The notes under the pieces: generated by a model
Database searches by the model: none
Told to the model about the DNA's origin: nothing
What the model saw: the letters and a program-made list of their open reading frames with translations, nothing else
Translations under genes and position numbers: made by a program
Shown: piece after piece, positions 25,429 to 37,800 of the stretch
Layout: every line of letters begins with the position of its first letter
Numbering within the stretch: the stretch's first letter is position 1
Virus record (IMG/VR): IMGVR_UViG_3300028394_000045
Span: 62,001 to 126,000 of that record
Direction: 5' to 3' (one strand)
DNA: 64,000 nucleotides
Source of the DNA: a virus

Positions 25429-28400
25429 ATGGCAACAACAACTAGACAAACCGCAATCTTTGGAGTAGAGGACTGGAAACAGATCTACCAGACCTATCGC
25501 GAAGCTGACTTCCAAAGCTACGATTTTGAAACTCTGCGCAAAAGTTTTGTTGATTATCTGCGCCTGTACTATCCCGAAACATTCAACGACTACATTGAGT
25601 CTAGCGAGTTTATTGCTCTGCTGGACGTGATGGCATTCATGGGCCAAGCACTGGCTTTCCGTACCGATCTCAACACACGAGAAAACTATATAGACACGGC
25701 CGAGCGTAGAGATTCAGTGGTGCAGTTGGCAAATTTAGTCAGCTACACAGCCAAACGCAACACAGAAGCACAAGGTCTGCTCAAAGTATTTTCTGTTGTC
25801 ACAACAGAAAATGTCACAGATTACAATGGTGTTAATCTCAGCAACGTCACAGTGGATTGGTCAGATCCTACCAACCCCGACTGGCAAGAACAATTCACCA
25901 CTATCATCAATGCGGCACTGGTTGATACCCAACGTGTGGGACGTCCAGGAAATCGACAGACTATCTTGGGTGTGCGCACCGATGAATATGGCATCAATCT
26001 AGTACCGGGTTTCTTGCCGGTGATCCCTTATACTGCCACAGTGGATGGAATCAACATGCCCTTTGAAGCAATGACCAGCACTTCAATTGGTGAAAACTAT
26101 CTATACGAACCAAGCCCTAAACCCAGCCAGGCATTCAACATATTGTTCCGCAATGATCAGCTGGGATTCAACAGCAACAACACCGGTTATTTTTTTATGT
26201 TCAAGCAGGGCGTGCTACAGAATCAAGACTTCAACCTGCCCGAGCGTATTTCTAACCGTACTGTAAATATCAACATTGACGGTGTCAATCAAGAAGATCG
26301 TTGGTTGTTTCAATTGGATAATGTGGGCAACATCAACCGTGAATGGCAGTATCAGGAAAACATTTACTCGGCTGCCGCAGAACAGATTGGAACTAGCCTA
26401 CGTCCTATATTTGCCGTGACCAGCAGAGCCAATGATCAGATCACATTGGTGTTTGGCGACGGCGTATTCAGTGAAATACCAGTTGGTACATTCCGTTGCT
26501 ATGTCCGTGCATCCAATGGATTACAGTACATTATCAATCCTGAAGAAATGCAAGCAGTCAGCTTGCCTATCAGTTATATCAGTCGCAGTGGCAATCTTGA
26601 AACTGTAACTTTCACTTGTGGTATCACACAACCTGTGAGCAATAGTCAATCGCGCGAACCTATCGCTCAGATCAAACAACGTGCCCCGGCACAGTATTAC
26701 ACACAAAACAGAATGGTCAATGGCGAGGATTACAATCTCTTTCCATACACTCAGTATAACTCCATTCTCAAGAGCAAGGCAGTAAATCGTGCCAGCATCG
26801 GCACCAGCCGTTATCTTGATCTAGTGGATAACACCGGCAAATACAGTAGTACCAATACCTTTGGCAGCGACGGCGGTCTATGGGAACAAAATGTATTGCC
26901 TACCATACTATTCACATGGAATACCAGGAATGAAATCGCAGATGTCATAACAAATCAAGTGCAACCACAACTGCTTGCGCCCATTGTAAAGCAATTCTAC
27001 TATGCAAATTTTCCTCGTCAAGCGGTCAATACAGGAACCACAGCACTGAGCACTTGGCAACAAAGTACCACTCTGGCCAATCAAACCACTGGGTTCTTCC
27101 GTAACAGCACGGTCAGCAGCACTTGGCCCAGCGGCACACCCATACCAGTGGGCAATGTTGTGAGCATAACAAACCCATTTTACTTTGTGACACCAGGAGC
27201 ATTGATCAAATTCGTTTCACCCACTGGATACTATTTTGATCGTAACAATCGATTGGTACAAGGATCTCCCACTCGTTCAGATGAAACAGTAGAAATCTGG
27301 GCCAGCCCGTTACAGGTGCTTGGGGATGGGTACAATGGTGGATTGGGTAATCTTCCATCCGGTACAGGACCAATCACATTGAACAATTTTGTCCCTACCG
27401 GCGCTATTGTTGACAGCATCATTCCGTTGTTTGTGACAGACTTGCCATTGTCTCTGGAAACAGCCATCAGTGAGCAGATCGTGTTGTATCGCAATTTTGG
27501 ATTGGGATACGACAACGATGGATCTGTCACAGGAACTCCGTATTCGTGGTATCTGATCACCAGCACCAACTTGGATCAAGATGCTGCCTGGAGCCAAACA
27601 GTACCGGGCCTGGCTGGTAACACCAACGGGGTCAATACAGATGCCAGTTGGTTGATACAGTTTGTCACAGTGAATCAAAGCTACACAATTACTTTCCGTG
27701 GATTACAATACAATTTTGGATCTGTATTACAGACCCGATTCTTCTTTTATGATGGCCAACAAGTTTATGACAGCCGCACTGGCACAGTGATCAAGGATTA
27801 TGTCAATGTGTTGGCAGTCAATACACAACCAGATTCTACTGCACACTTACCTGGTGATATTCCAATGACCATCATCGGCCAACCAGTTGAAAGTGATGGA
27901 TACGTGGATGACTTCCAGGTACTGGTCAGCTATCGAGATTCTGACAGTGATGGTGTGCCGGACAATCCAGACTTCTTTACAGAAATAGTGGCTCCTGCCA
28001 CAAATGCAAATGAAAAATTAGTTTTCTTGCAGCAGACTGTGGATTTTGATAATTTGCAACGCTATCTGTTGGTAGAACAAGGACGAGTGAATTCAGACTA
28101 TGCCACTATAGATGATATTGAATTGGTCAAGAGTGAATGGTCTCCGGGCCAGGTATTTTATGCCTACAGCCAAGACACATTCTACGAACTCAGCATTTCG
28201 GTAACTGGAGTACGCACATTAGTTGAAGTATCAGGGTGGATAGCACGTACAGGACGCCAGAGCCTTTACTATCAGTATCGTCACAACTCACCATTAACCA
28301 ACAGGATAGATCCAGGCACTACCAATATCATTGATCTGTATGTGGTGCCCCAGGCCTATTACACCTCTTATCAAAATTGGATCAGAGATACTACTGGTAC

Positions 28401-28896
28401 AGTAGCACAACCTGATCTACCCACCATTGACGAACTGAACACAGCATACCAAGGGCTGCAGAATTACAAAATGATCAGCGACAACATTATCCTGAACCCG
28501 GTGATATTTAAACCAATGTTTGGTATGAAAGCAGCACCAGAACTTCGTGCTACCATCAAAGTTATTCGCGCTTCTAATAGCACAGCCAGCACCAGTGAGA
28601 TCAAGAGTTCAGTTGTGGCCGAGATGAATACTTACTTCAGCATTGACAAATGGAATTTTGGAGACACATTTTATTTCTCTGAGCTGGCAGCATATCTACA
28701 CCGTATGTTAGGAACCATCATCAGTTCAGTGGTATTGGTACCACTGAACTCACAGAAGTATTTTGGTGATTTATATGAGGTACGGTCGGCCCCCAATGAG
28801 TTGTTCGTTAATGCAGCAACCATTGACAATATTGAAGTGATTGAAGCACTTACCAGTACCAATCTGCGTACTGCACCAGGCAGCGGAGTAATTTAA
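25429..28896 (+). CDS. 6: gp6-like baseplate wedge protein
   Basis: This 1,155-aa protein is nearly twice T4 gp6 (660 aa). The N-terminus has the gp6/gpJ pattern: Y-D-F-E-T-L-R-K-S-F-V-D-Y-L-R-L-Y-Y-P-E, then F-I-A-L-L-D-V-M-A-F-M-G-Q, and T-R-E-N-Y-I-D-T-A. A later segment Q-I-T-L-V-F-G-D-G-V-F-S-E-I-P-V-G is typical of the family's core, and the C-terminal dimerisation region contains a P-E-L-R-A-T-I strand and F-S-I-D-K-W-N-F-G-D-T. The family joins wedges into the baseplate ring. It overlaps the next gene by 1 nt (TAATG). Confidence 0.9.
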   Translation: MATTTRQTAIFGVEDWKQIYQTYREADFQSYDFETLRKSFVDYLRLYYPETFNDYIESSEFIALLDVMAFMGQALAFRTDLNTRENYIDTAERRDSVVQLANLVSYTAKRNTEAQGLLKVFSVVTTENVTDYNGVNLSNVTVDWSDPTNPDWQEQFTTIINAALVDTQRVGRPGNRQTILGVRTDEYGINLVPGFLPVIPYTATVDGINMPFEAMTSTSIGENYLYEPSPKPSQAFNILFRNDQLGFNSNNTGYFFMFKQGVLQNQDFNLPERISNRTVNINIDGVNQEDRWLFQLDNVGNINREWQYQENIYSAAAEQIGTSLRPIFAVTSRANDQITLVFGDGVFSEIPVGTFRCYVRASNGLQYIINPEEMQAVSLPISYISRSGNLETVTFTCGITQPVSNSQSREPIAQIKQRAPAQYYTQNRMVNGEDYNLFPYTQYNSILKSKAVNRASIGTSRYLDLVDNTGKYSSTNTFGSDGGLWEQNVLPTILFTWNTRNEIADVITNQVQPQLLAPIVKQFYYANFPRQAVNTGTTALSTWQQSTTLANQTTGFFRNSTVSSTWPSGTPIPVGNVVSITNPFYFVTPGALIKFVSPTGYYFDRNNRLVQGSPTRSDETVEIWASPLQVLGDGYNGGLGNLPSGTGPITLNNFVPTGAIVDSIIPLFVTDLPLSLETAISEQIVLYRNFGLGYDNDGSVTGTPYSWYLITSTNLDQDAAWSQTVPGLAGNTNGVNTDASWLIQFVTVNQSYTITFRGLQYNFGSVLQTRFFFYDGQQVYDSRTGTVIKDYVNVLAVNTQPDSTAHLPGDIPMTIIGQPVESDGYVDDFQVLVSYRDSDSDGVPDNPDFFTEIVAPATNANEKLVFLQQTVDFDNLQRYLLVEQGRVNSDYATIDDIELVKSEWSPGQVFYAYSQDTFYELSISVTGVRTLVEVSGWIARTGRQSLYYQYRHNSPLTNRIDPGTTNIIDLYVVPQAYYTSYQNWIRDTTGTVAQPDLPTIDELNTAYQGLQNYKMISDNIILNPVIFKPMFGMKAAPELRATIKVIRASNSTASTSEIKSSVVAEMNTYFSIDKWNFGDTFYFSELAAYLHRMLGTIISSVVLVPLNSQKYFGDLYEVRSAPNELFVNAATIDNIEVIEALTSTNLRTAPGSGVI

Positions 28897-31800
28897 TGGC
28901 CACTGTACGTTCGGTAGATTTACTCCCACAGATTTTTCAGACTGATACCAACAAGCAGTTTCTAGCTGCCACATTGGATCAACTCACACAAGAGCCAAAG
29001 TTCAAGCAAACACAAGGATACATCGGGCGAACAGTAGGTCCCGGTGTGAATCCCAATGACAATTATGTGGTAGAACCAGATGCTATCAGAACCGATTACC
29101 AACTTGAACCCGGCGTGGTCAGTTTGGTTCCTGATACAAACACTATTAAAAATGCCATCACCTATCCGGGCATCAATGATGCAGTGGGATTCAGTGGTGG
29201 CGATAGTGCTCGACCTGACCGACTGTATGAGAGTGAATACTACAGCTGGGATCCGTTTGTAGATTTTGATACCTTTGTGAATTTCAGCCAGTATTTCTGG
29301 CTGCCGGCCGGACCCGATGCAGTGGATGTACAAGCAGCCGCTATCCCCACCACTGACAACTTTGCAGTCACACGTGAAAATGGAGTCTACACATTCTCAG
29401 GAGTAACTGGCGACAATCCAGTGATCGATCTTGTGCGTGGTGGCAGCTATACATTCCAAATAGCACAGAACACTAAAGAAACTGTGAATTATCGTGTGGG
29501 CAATTCAGGAACGTCTGCATACCTATTGGATGGATTACGCAATCCCACTCTTACACTTGTGCGTGGTAACACCTATGTGTTTAATTTGGTATTTGTCGGA
29601 GACTTTCCATTCTGGATCAAGACAGCACCGGTCACAGGAGTGGGCGATGTGTATGATACTGGAGTCACAAGAAATGGTGCGGTAACTGGCCTGGTCACCT
29701 TCACTGTGCCACAAGACGCACCTAGCACACTGTATTATGCCAGCCAAACACAAATGAACATGCAAGGTACGCTAAACATCGTGGACGGCGTGCCAGGTAC
29801 AGGACCAGGATTTTGGATACAAGCCTTTCCTGGAGTGAATGGCAAAGATCCTAACAATCCAAATATCAGTTCAAGAGATGTGTTGGGAGTATCCGACAAT
29901 GGTACAGACCTTGGTACAGTGGTATTCAATGTGCCACAAAAAACTGCACAGAATTTTTATTATTCATTGACCCCGTTTGGAGTAAATTCTAATGGACTAG
30001 TGATCACTCCTGTAGATATAATTTGTGATCTCAAATTTGAACAGGTCAATAACCAACCGGTGGAGCAGTTCTTGGCCACATACGGCGGCATCGATGGCAC
30101 AGCCAATCTCAACGGCCGCACATTGGTATTCACTGAACCCGTGACTGATGCTGAAGCCGGTGGCTGGCAAGTGAATACGTTCTTTGATCCATTGACCGAG
30201 ACCAGTTCAAACAACGGATTAGTAGGCAGCTATGATACCACATTCTTCAGCCAGTCATCACCTGTGCCTCCTGAAGATCGTTATCAGCTGTGGCAGATCA
30301 ACTATGTGACTGTTGATCATTACACCTACATGACTTTGTCTAAGATCTCGGATATTCCGGTGCTGAACAAATTCACAGCAAGATATGGGATACAATACAG
30401 CAATACCCAATGGTATAAAACCGCAGCTGGTGTATTTGAACGCATTCCTTTGCTGACCGCTGCACAAGATATATTGTATTATCAAGACGGCACAGATCCG
30501 GAGATCTTTGGCCGTATCCGCTTGGTAGAACAAACAGCCAGCACCACTTTGTTTATTGATGCCATCTTGGGCCAGCCATCTTATACTAGCCCAAATGGTG
30601 TGGTCTTTACAAACGGACTCAAAGTAAAATTTGTTGGTGATGTGTCACCGGCCACTTATGGCTCGGGAACTTTTCCATTGGTGATTACTGCCGCTCAGCC
30701 AGGCAGCAATTATCTCACAACAGCATCCACAGCGGATCTGTATGTTGGAGAAAAGATAGTATTCAGTCAAAGCATTGGCGGCGTCTTGCCCGGAACATAC
30801 TATGTACAGAGCATAGCAGCTAATGGGATACAATTTAGCATCAGCACACAAAAAGGTGGTGGGGCATATCCATTGGATATCGGCAGTGGCAATGTCACTG
30901 CCACAGTGGTCAGCGATTTGGAATATTATGTAAGTGGAGTAGGAACTGCAATTGAGCTGTTACCCGTTGAAAACTTTGTGACTCCTGAATTGTATGTGGT
31001 TGATGCCAACGACAGCACAATCTATACAGAACCCGACACAACTGATTATCTTACTATTAATCGTGCTAGCTTGGATCGCAATGCATGGAGCCGTAGTAAT
31101 CGTTGGTTCCACACTGATGTGATTAATGCCACAGCAAAATACAATAATGCTGTGGCAACATTCGATAACAACTATAGAGCCAAACGTCCGATCATCCAGT
31201 TCCGTCCTGATATCAGACTATGGAACATGGGTACCGAAGGTAAAACCCCAGTTGATATAATTGATTTTGCTCAGACCGACGCATTCAGCAATATAGAAGG
31301 ATCCACTGGATATACCATTGATGGATACACATTGATTGACGGCAGTCGAGTGATATTTGCAGCAGACGAAGATCAAAGTGTCAGAAACAAGATATATGTT
31401 GTGTCATTTATTGTGCCAGACACTGTTGCTCCGCTGATCGCACAGCCTATTATCAATCTCACACCGGCGGAAGATGGTGAAGTATTGGCCGATCAATGTA
31501 CTGTATGTCTCAATGGCGTAACATCTGCTGGTGTGACTTTTTGGTTTGATGGCACCAACTGGATCGAAGCACAACAAAAAACCGCAGTACAACAGGCACC
31601 GTTGTTCAATGTATATAACACCTCTGGATACAGCTTTGGTGATCAGACGGTGTATCAAAGCTCAACATTTTCTGGCAGCAAGTTGTTCAGCTATGCAGTG
31701 GGCGATACTACTATAATAGATCCTATATTGCAGTTTCCTTTGCAATATCTCAATATCAACAACGTGGGTGATATTGTTTTTGTTAATAACTTATACAAAG

Positions 31801-34800
31801 ATACTTTCTTGTATGTAGTTGATAATGCCAGCGTGACACTTGACATCAGCTCAGGATCCGTGAGAGAGTATGACACTCGTGCAACTTATCAACGCCTAAT
31901 AGGATGGCAGACTGCTGCAACAAAAAGTCAAACATATCAGCAGTTTAAATTTACCTATACCGGTGCTACACTCAAGCTGGATGTCAAAGCCAACAGTTCA
32001 GTTAATAATACCCCGCCAATTAAAATATATGTAGGGTCAGTATTCCAGGAACCCGGTGTTTATAGCTATCTTACTACTGATACTAGCACAACAATCACAT
32101 TAAACAACACCTATATACCCGGTGATATCATTGAAGTGTTGGTGTTGAGTGATCAGACCAGCGCCACAGCATTTTATCAAGTGCCTATCAATCTGCAGAA
32201 CAATCCGTTGAATGGAAATAGTCCGGAATTTACACTGGGCACCATAAGAACACATTATGAAAGTATCTGTCAAAATCTGTTGACAGTTCAAGGGCCAGTG
32301 AATGGATCTAACAACACCAGAGATCTGGGCAATCTAGTTCCGTATGGATTGACTATATTGCAACAAAGTGCGCCAATGACATTGGCTGGCTATTTTTTAC
32401 GGTCACCGGACTACAATATCTTTGCTTCATTGAGTTTTGCTGCTAGAGAATATAACAAATACAAGTATCAGCTGTTGGATGCAGTGACACAACAAACTAT
32501 TGGTTTTGATACTATCTCGCAAATATTAGACACCGCAATACAAAATGTTACCCTGGGTCGCGTTGAAACACAGCCATTCTATTGGTCTGATATGTTACCG
32601 TCTGGTGCAGTTTATACAACCACTACCTATACCATTGGCTATACTGATACTGGCAGTTTTGATACAGTACAAGTTTATAATTATCGTTCAGCTAATTATT
32701 TGGGAATGAATGTATATCTAGGTGAGGCATTGCTCACAAGAGACCGTGACTATGTAGTGGCCACAGATGGTCCTCGTATAACTGTTCTAGTTGATCTGCC
32801 GTTGGGGAGCCAATTAGTTCTTCAAGAATACAGCGCCACCTATGGAAGTTTTGCTCCCAACACCCCGACTAAACTGGGATTGTATCCAGCATTTGTTCCA
32901 CAGGTTATTACTCAGCGAGCCAGCGGTGGTATGGTGCAGGTAACACAAGGTCATGATGGATCTATCACTCCGCTATTCAACGATATTCGCGACCAGGTAC
33001 TGCTGGAATTTGAAACCAGGATTTATAACAATCTCAAGCTAGATGGAAATCCGGTACCACTTACTATCGAAAATGTCTTACCAGGCCAGTTCCGTGACAC
33101 AGGATTCAGCTATTCTGAAATTACTAACATATTGAATCAAGATTTCTTGAGCTACGTGGGTGCTAACAAACTTGATTACCGCACACAAAATTTCCGTGCC
33201 GACAACAAATTTACTTGGAACTACAGTTCCGCACAGAACAAATTAAACAGCAAAGAAAATCTTCTAGGAGCCTGGCGCGGTATCAATCGTTATTTCTACG
33301 ACACCGAACAACCACAATATACTCCTTGGGAAATGTTGGGCTTCAGCAAGCAGCCGCTGTGGTGGGAAGGCAAATATGGTCCGGCACCATACACCGGCGA
33401 CAACTTGGTGTTGTGGGATGATTTGGCCGCTGGTTATGTTGCTGACCCAGTGGCGCCGTATTTCCGCCCAGAATATGCACGTCCAGCCAGTATAGGATCT
33501 GCTGACGAACCCCCACGTAGCGGTATTTGGGGACCGGGCCCGTATCCTTCCATGGCACCAGTTATTCCCACTGGTGATGAAGGGCAATTACTCAGCCCAT
33601 TCAACAGCACCATGGGAACTTATGCCAATGCTCAATTCCAGAAGAGTTGGGCACCGGGAGATGGCGGCCCAGTTGAAGCTTCGTTCTGGAACAGCTCTAG
33701 CTATCCATTTGCAGTGATGCATGTGCTGGCAGTGACTCGCACAGCCAAGTTTTTTGCATTGTTTGCTGATCGTGACTTGTATCGATACAATGTGGAATTT
33801 GGGCAGTATCTATTGAATGATCGATATCGTCTAGATGCCAATGGCATCGAAGTATATGGTAATGGAGTCAGCAAAGCCAGCTACATTGACTGGATAGTTG
33901 ATTACAATCGCCAAAGTGGTATTAATTCTACTGATGAGCTAACAGCTGATCTGGCCAGTCTTGACGTGAGATTGTGCTATCGCATGGCCAGTTTCTCAGA
34001 CAAACAATACATCAAAATATTCACCGAAAAGTCCAGCCCTAATTCTACCAACACCACTTTGATGATACCTGATCAAAGTTATAATCTGTTGTTGTACAAG
34101 AATCAACCATTTGATCGCACCAGCTACTCGGCAGTGGTCATACAGAATGTGACCGGGGGATATGCTGTGTATGGATACAGTGCGGCACAACCGTATTTCA
34201 ATGTGTTGGCCAGTAAGTCCACAGGGCAACTGCGTACAATAACTTCGGGCGGCGCAACTGTGCGTGTGCCTACCTTCTATACCAACACTGTGGTTCAAGT
34301 TCCGTATGGAACCATATTCACCAATGAAACAAGTGTTTGTGATTTCTTGTTAAGCTATGGGCAATTACTACAACAACAAGGAATAACCTTTACCGATCGT
34401 GCCAATGGATATGTATTGGACTGGGGACAGATGTGCAATGAATTCTTGTACTGGAGCCAACAAGGGTGGGGGGAGAATGCGTTATTGAATCTCAACCCAC
34501 TAGCAGCAAAACTCACAGTCACTCGTGAGCAAGCAGTGGTAGACAGCATCGCGGTACAAACCATAGATAATGTGTTACTGGATCAGAACAATAGAGAATT
34601 GCCCACACGTAATCTCAATGTGGTACGTATAGGCAATACATTTGTTTGTGAGCCATTGACTACTCAGACTTTAAGCTACATTGATCTAAAATACACTACC
34701 TATGAGCACATGATTGTGTTAGACAATCAGAGTGTGTTTGGAGATCTTATGTATCAACCTACCACCGGTGCTCGCCAAAACCGGTTGATACTCATAGCAT

Positions 34801-37800
34801 CCAATACTGCTGATTGGACCGGACAAATTGATACGCCTGGATTCATACTCAATCTAGACAATGTGCAAGAATGGACTGGGTTAAAACGCTATACCAAAGG
34901 GCAGATAGTCAAGTACAAGAATGTGTATTGGAGTGCGCTAAACATCGTACAACCAAGTGCGCAATTCAACTTCAATGATTGGACACAGAGCGATTACACT
35001 CAAATTGAATTGGGATTGTTGCCTAACTTGGCCAACAAAGCTGATCAATTGGCCAACAGTTACAATATCAATTCTGCCAATCTTGAAACCGATAATGATT
35101 TGTTAAGCTATGGACTGATTGGGTTCCGTCCTCGCCAGTACATGGCTGCATTAAATCTAGATGATGTGAGTCAGTTGAATGTGTATCGACAGTTCTTGGG
35201 CTCTAAAGGCACAATCATCAGTGCAGAGCTGTTCTCCAATGCCAATCTAGGAAAAGAAGCGGCTGACTACAGTATCTATGAAAACTGGGCGGTGTTACGA
35301 GCAACATATGGCGCCAATGCCAACCGTAGTTTTGTTGAACTTAGATTGAATCGTGCATATCTCAGCAGCAACCCTAGTCTAGTACAAGTGGTATTGCCAC
35401 AACAAGCTAGCTCTGCAGATCAACAGATATTGTTTAGCGACATATGGAAGCAAAGTTACAAACTGACTTCTCCAGATTTTATGCCGACTACTACTGTATC
35501 GCCTACAGATATACAACTGCCAACTGCTGGATATGTAAATCTTAATGATGCAGATATCACAGTATTTGACATAAACGATCTGGGTAATATCTCGGCCAAC
35601 CTTGATGCTATTGCAGTTGGTACTTCAATATGGGTCGCAAAAGTAAATGACTACGACTGGAATATCTATCGTGCGCAGGCTGTTCCGGGAGCCATACAGC
35701 ACGTATGCGACAATCTTGACGGAACCAGCAGAGTGATATTCAGTCAGCCACACGGCTTATCATACAGCGATACCTTGATCATCAACTTCTTTGATTCCGA
35801 AGTCAATGGCGTATATAATGTACTAAGTGTGCCCAATATAACCACAGTGAATATTGCGTTCCAATTTACCAACCAACGCACAGTGGCCGATGGTACCGGA
35901 TTGGGATTCACATTGAAGACCATGCGTGTGGCACAAGCGTCGGACGTGATCAATCTGCCATACGCCAACGACATCCTGCCAGGTGCCATAGTATGGGTGG
36001 ATAACAATGGTGAAGATCTTTGGGAGGTGATACAGAAACAAGATGTATTCACTAGTTCGTCACAGATCAGCCCAGTACTGTTGGATGCGGGAGAACAATA
36101 TGGTTCTGCTGTGGCACAGGCCAGCGCAAGAGCAGCATTGTTTGTGGGTAGCCCACGATATGGATTTGGTACAGTCACCGAAAAAGGTGCTGTGTATGTA
36201 TATGTTAAAAATTCAGGGGACACATACTCTCCGGTCAGCCCAATAGCCGACGCCGATGGCATCCTGACTCTGGATCGTACCGGTGTTCGCGGTTACGGAA
36301 ATGCTATAGATTTTGGTAATCAAACTTGGGCAGTAGCCGGTGCCAGCAAGAGTCTCGGACCCAGTAGCGAAACTAACAATGGTTATGCTGCGGTGATCTA
36401 CCGAGATCCTGCATTAGGGCAACCTGGTGTGAATCCATTTGCACAATGGCAGCTATTGACCCTGCCAGGCACCACTACATCAACCACTCCTGGTGCCGGA
36501 GAGTTTGGATATTCCGTGGCCATGAGCTTAGATGAACGTTGGATGTACGTTGGTGCTCCAGGGTTGAACACAGTTTATGCTTACGGGCGAGTGACCTGGG
36601 AAGACCAATTTATCACGGTGCTAGGCGACGGGGTTACTACTCAATTCCTTATTGGCAACGTGATACAAATCGACAACAGCAGCCAGCTCAAAGTCACATT
36701 GGATGGCAATATTCAATTGTCAGGCTATTCAGTGGATGCAGCATTCAACAAAGTCACATTTACCACAGCTCCTGCCTCGGGTGTGTTGATAAAAATGCAA
36801 AGAATCAGCAGTCAACAGCTGGATGCACAGACCTATTATGATGTGCCACAGACATCTACCAGTGGCAGCGGCCTTGGTGCTAAATTTACCATAATCCGTG
36901 TGCGCGGTGAAGTTGGACAACCGGGTTCAACACAGGGCGGCGTAGGTGCTACATCATTTGGTTCGGGTTATGCCGTGGGTAATACCATAACCATTGCCGG
37001 CGCAAGTTTTGGTGGCACCAACAATATTGTGCTTACCATTACTTCAATAGGCACTGGCGGTACATTGGGTAATTTCAATATCGCATATACTGCACCTACG
37101 TTGGCTACGGTATTTTCATTGAACGAATATTTCTTCACTGCTACCAACATCTACAGCTTCAGTATTGAAGTCAATAATGTGTTGTATCGCCCCAACATCG
37201 ATTACACATTCAGCACAGTCACCCAGGATTTGACATTTACCGGAACAGGTCCTGCTGCTGGTGCAGTTATTGTGGCCAGGGCAAAAAGCTATTTCACATA
37301 TATTAATTCAATCACAGCCATTGGATTAAGTTCATCTGACAGATTTGGTCATTCAATATCCTGTACCACAGATGGCCGCCAACTATTAATTGGCACACCT
37401 TACAGTACCGAAAGTGGGAATGTTGAAGCAGGATCTGTATATGTGTTTGATCGCAACGTACAAAGATTTATCTATGGTGAAGATGGCTCAACCGTAACAT
37501 TTACATTGTTAGGCACCCCGGTGGCACCGATCGGCGTTATTGTTAATAATGTATTCTTGACCAACCAGACTGACAGTGTAGTTGGTGCAGACAACACCTT
37601 CTACTGGAATGGTGCCAACACAGTGACCATCAATGCGGACTTGCAATATGGTGACGTGATTGAGATTGAAACCAATCAATTTGCACAGGTGCAAGAGCTT
37701 ACTCAAAATACCATAGCCAACTTTTCGAATTTTGGGCAGACTGTGGATATCTGCTCATATGATTGCAGTTTGTATTCGGGTGTTCCGCAAAGCAGCGTAC

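Noticed and set aside
35744-36262. 172-aa minus-strand ORF inside the giant gene
   Set aside because: It lies antisense to the FG-GAP-like repeats, which are coding in the plus frame.
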